Positions 5,763-7,391 of a stretch of 7,391 bases of DNA are shown piece after piece. A program made the position numbers and the translations under genes. Origin of the DNA: JBBKWQ01 sp037969115 (lineage in GTDB: Bacteria; Actinomycetota; Acidimicrobiia; Acidimicrobiales; Ilumatobacteraceae); the NCBI GenBank assembly GCA_037969115.1, contig JBBKWQ010000344.1:1-7391 (forward strand), read 5' to 3'. The first letter of the stretch is position 1. Every line of letters starts with the position of its first letter. Below the pieces are notes generated by a model. The model saw only the letters and a list, made by a program, of their open reading frames with translations. It did not search any database and had not been told where the DNA came from.

Positions 5763-6861
5763 AACGATCGGCCGCTGGCAACCGGATGACCTTTCCGAGG
5801 GCCGTGCGAGGAACGGCACGTACGATCTCGAGGCGTTTGGGCGCGGCGTAGGCAGGCAGGTGACGGCGAGCGAAGTCGCGAATCGACTCGAGCGTGGGGG
5901 TTTCGCCGGTCGCCACGACGTGGGCGATCACGGTCTGTCCCCATTCTGCGTCGGGCTCGCCGCGCACCACGACGTCGTCGACGAGCGGATGTCGGAGCAG
6001 CACCGCCTCCACCGCTTCCGGCCAGACGTTCTCGCCGCCGGTGATGATGAGGTCGTCTCGGCGTCCAGCGACCGAGAGCGTTCCGTCCGAGTTCCATTCC
6101 CCGAGGTCGCCGGTCGGATACCAACCGTCGACGACGGGTGACGAACCGTCTCGATAGCACCGCATCAGCATCGGACATCGCAGCCGGACCTCGCCGTCGA
6201 CGATACGGACCTCGACGCCGTCGAGCGGCCTGCCGTCGTACACCACGCCGCTTCCGGTTTCGGTCATGCCATAGGTGGTGACGGCGTTGGTCGGCCGGTC
6301 GGCCGGCGGCCTCGATCCACCCAGGACGATCGTGCGAAACCGCGTCGGGTCGATCCGTCGCAGCGCGGTGCTCACGAGTGACACGAGCGTTGCCTCGGTT
6401 GACTGGACCGCTGCGGCGTCGAAGCCCGGAAGCACGGTGAGACGCGTGCCGGTGAGGAGCGCGCGGGTCACCACCGCGAGCCCGCCGACGTGGCTCAGTG
6501 GCAGGCATGCGAGCCAATGGTCGTCTGCACGAACATCGAGTCGTGAGCTGGTCGCTGCCGCCGAAGCGGCGACCGCCTCGTGGGTGAGAACCACACCTTT
6601 CGGATCGCCGGTCGTACCGCTGGTGGCGACCACGAGGGCATCACCGTGCTCGACGGGGCGGCCACCGGTCAGGTCGGTTTCGATGCCGTTGCGGTCGATC
6701 ACGGACGATGGCTCGAGTGCCCGGACGATTGCGGCTGAGCGCCCTTCCGGGAGTCGCTGATCGAGCGGAAGTGCCGCGTCACCGCGGTTCCAAACCCGCT
6801 CGAGCGCCTTCACGAAGTCGGGGCCACCCGGCAGATCGAGCAGGACGAGGCTGTCTGCCAT
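5761..6861 (-). CDS. menE: AMP-forming acyl-CoA ligase, probable o-succinylbenzoate-CoA ligase
   Basis: The 366-residue adenylate-forming (ANL) enzyme activates a carboxylate as acyl-AMP and passes it to CoA. MenE makes o-succinylbenzoyl-CoA in menaquinone synthesis. Motifs are the phosphate loop TSGTTGDPKG (80-89), TYGMTETG (196-203), the YPTGDLG block with D252, the hinge GRRDDLIITGGENVWP just after it, and the C-terminal catalytic K357 in the segment TALGKVIR. The protein lacks about 100-150 N-terminal residues found in long acyl-CoA synthetases, which matches the short MenE of actinobacteria (about 360 residues). The frame stays open upstream to 7167, but that part overlaps the amidase and has no family resemblance, so ATG 6861 is chosen. 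It starts 5 nt after the amidase stop and is probably co-transcribed. No other men gene is in view, so the substrate is inferred; a related short acid-CoA ligase is the alternative. Confidence 0.8.
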   Translation of the reverse strand: MADSLVLLDLPGGPDFVKALERVWNRGDAALPLDQRLPEGRSAAIVRALEPSSVIDRNGIETDLTGGRPVEHGDALVVATSGTTGDPKGVVLTHEAVAASAAATSSRLDVRADDHWLACLPLSHVGGLAVVTRALLTGTRLTVLPGFDAAAVQSTEATLVSLVSTALRRIDPTRFRTIVLGGSRPPADRPTNAVTTYGMTETGSGVVYDGRPLDGVEVRIVDGEVRLRCPMLMRCYRDGSSPVVDGWYPTGDLGEWNSDGTLSVAGRRDDLIITGGENVWPEAVEAVLLRHPLVDDVVVRGEPDAEWGQTVIAHVVATGETPTLESIRDFARRHLPAYAAPKRLEIVRAVPRTALGKVIRLPAADR

Positions 6862-6866
6862 GGCGG

Positions 6867-7391
6867 CTACCGCACCGGATCGATCGGCGTGGCCTGCGGT
6901 GTGCCGGCCTCGATCTGTGCGGCGATGTCGAGGCATCGCAGATCGGTGAATCGGTCGCCGATGACCTGGACACCGACCGGAAGCCCGTCGGCGAAGCCAT
7001 GCGGAACGACTACGGCAGGTATTCCCAAGAAGTTGGCCGGATGCACCGGACGGAGGGTCGAATGCCGCAGTTCCTCCGAGTGCGCCAGGTCGTCGCCGTG
7101 AGCGAATGCCGGTTGTGCCCAGGTCGGTGAGAGCAACACGGCGTGAGTCGAGAAGAACGAGGACCATTCCTGCATGGCGGTGAAACGCAGTGATTGCAGC
7201 GTCGATGTCGATTCGAGCGTCGGAACCGGGTTGCCCGCTTGAAAGTCATCGAGGATTCGCTTGCCGTCGTTTCCCATCACCGCGTCGAGCCGCGACCGCT
7301 GGACGCTGATGTCGTTGACCAGGAGTCGGCCCCAATAGTCGAGCACCGCCTCGTACGAGGGCGGCACGATTTCGACGATCTCGTGGCCGAC
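6867..7391 (-). CDS. Amidase-signature family protein, C-terminal part (cut by window edge)
   Basis: About 174 C-terminal residues are visible, and the frame stays open through the window edge at 7391, so the N-terminus with the Ser-cisSer-Lys catalytic triad is outside. Family marks are the MQEWSSFF segment followed by LLSPTWAQPAF, then HPANFLGIPAVVVPHGF and GLPVGVQVIGDRFTDLRCLDIAAQIE near the end, all typical of amidase-signature hydrolases (relatives of GatA and aryl-amidases). These enzymes hydrolyse amide bonds. GatA itself is unlikely, given the neighbours and the tail, but I cannot exclude it. The GTG at 7367 is an internal valine codon, not a start. It lies directly upstream of the menE-like ligase, with 5 nt between stop and start, so the two form one transcription unit. 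Confidence 0.88.
   Translation of the reverse strand, partial: VGHEIVEIVPPSYEAVLDYWGRLLVNDISVQRSRLDAVMGNDGKRILDDFQAGNPVPTLESTSTLQSLRFTAMQEWSSFFSTHAVLLSPTWAQPAFAHGDDLAHSEELRHSTLRPVHPANFLGIPAVVVPHGFADGLPVGVQVIGDRFTDLRCLDIAAQIEAGTPQATPIDPVR

Noticed and set aside
6862..7167. N-terminal extension of the menE-like gene to an ATG at 7167
   Set aside because: The added 102 residues are Arg-rich, overlap the conserved amidase C-terminus in another frame and do not resemble ANL proteins. ATG 6861 gives the usual short MenE length.
1..7391. CRISPR array, insertion sequence ends or long direct repeats
   Set aside because: No regularly spaced repeats, transposase-like coding or terminal inverted repeats with target duplications were seen by eye.

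Overview
The window is GC-rich, densely coded bacterial DNA that looks actinobacterial, and I would guess Acidimicrobiia (relatives of Ilumatobacter). The reasons are the codon use, a leaderless-type promoter before phoH, a short actinobacterial-style MenE, and a MobF relaxase of the kind found in those genomes. The taxonomy is inference from recalled protein families.

Layout. (1) Positions 1-1560 look like the decayed end of an integrated mobile element. A hairpin-rich leader precedes a broken TrwC/MobF relaxase gene (120 to about 1522). That gene has lost its catalytic histidine segment through an internal, frame-changing deletion near 1110-1116, and its helicase half is missing. The remnant runs straight into an orphan 3' end of a tRNA gene (about 1526-1560), followed at once by a strong rho-independent terminator (1560-1595). 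I read this as an attachment-site scar: the element entered a tRNA gene, and the tRNA's own terminator was left stranded here. (2) Positions 1719-4016 (minus) hold a 765-residue membrane protein with GGDEF and EAL domains. The EAL residues are intact, but the GGDEF domain carries several key substitutions, so the protein is more likely a c-di-GMP phosphodiesterase than a cyclase. (3) Positions 4017-4212 are a divergent promoter region. It includes a possible leaderless 10-codon leader ORF that overlaps the phoH start as ATGA. (4) Positions 4184-5702 (plus) are a phoH-ybeY operon with overlapping stop and start codons, an RNA-maturation pair. (5) Positions 5761-7391 (minus) are the 3' end of an amidase-signature gene, followed 5 nt later by a menE-like acyl-CoA ligase, converging on ybeY.

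How the genes relate. The backbone genes are ordinary housekeeping and signalling functions: ribosome or RNA maturation, possible menaquinone synthesis, and c-di-GMP turnover. The unusual material is the island edge: a relaxase with two helix-turn-helix-like units inserted between its tyrosine region and its core, broken by two deletions and abutting a tRNA fragment. I found no CRISPR array, intact transposon or complete RNA gene.
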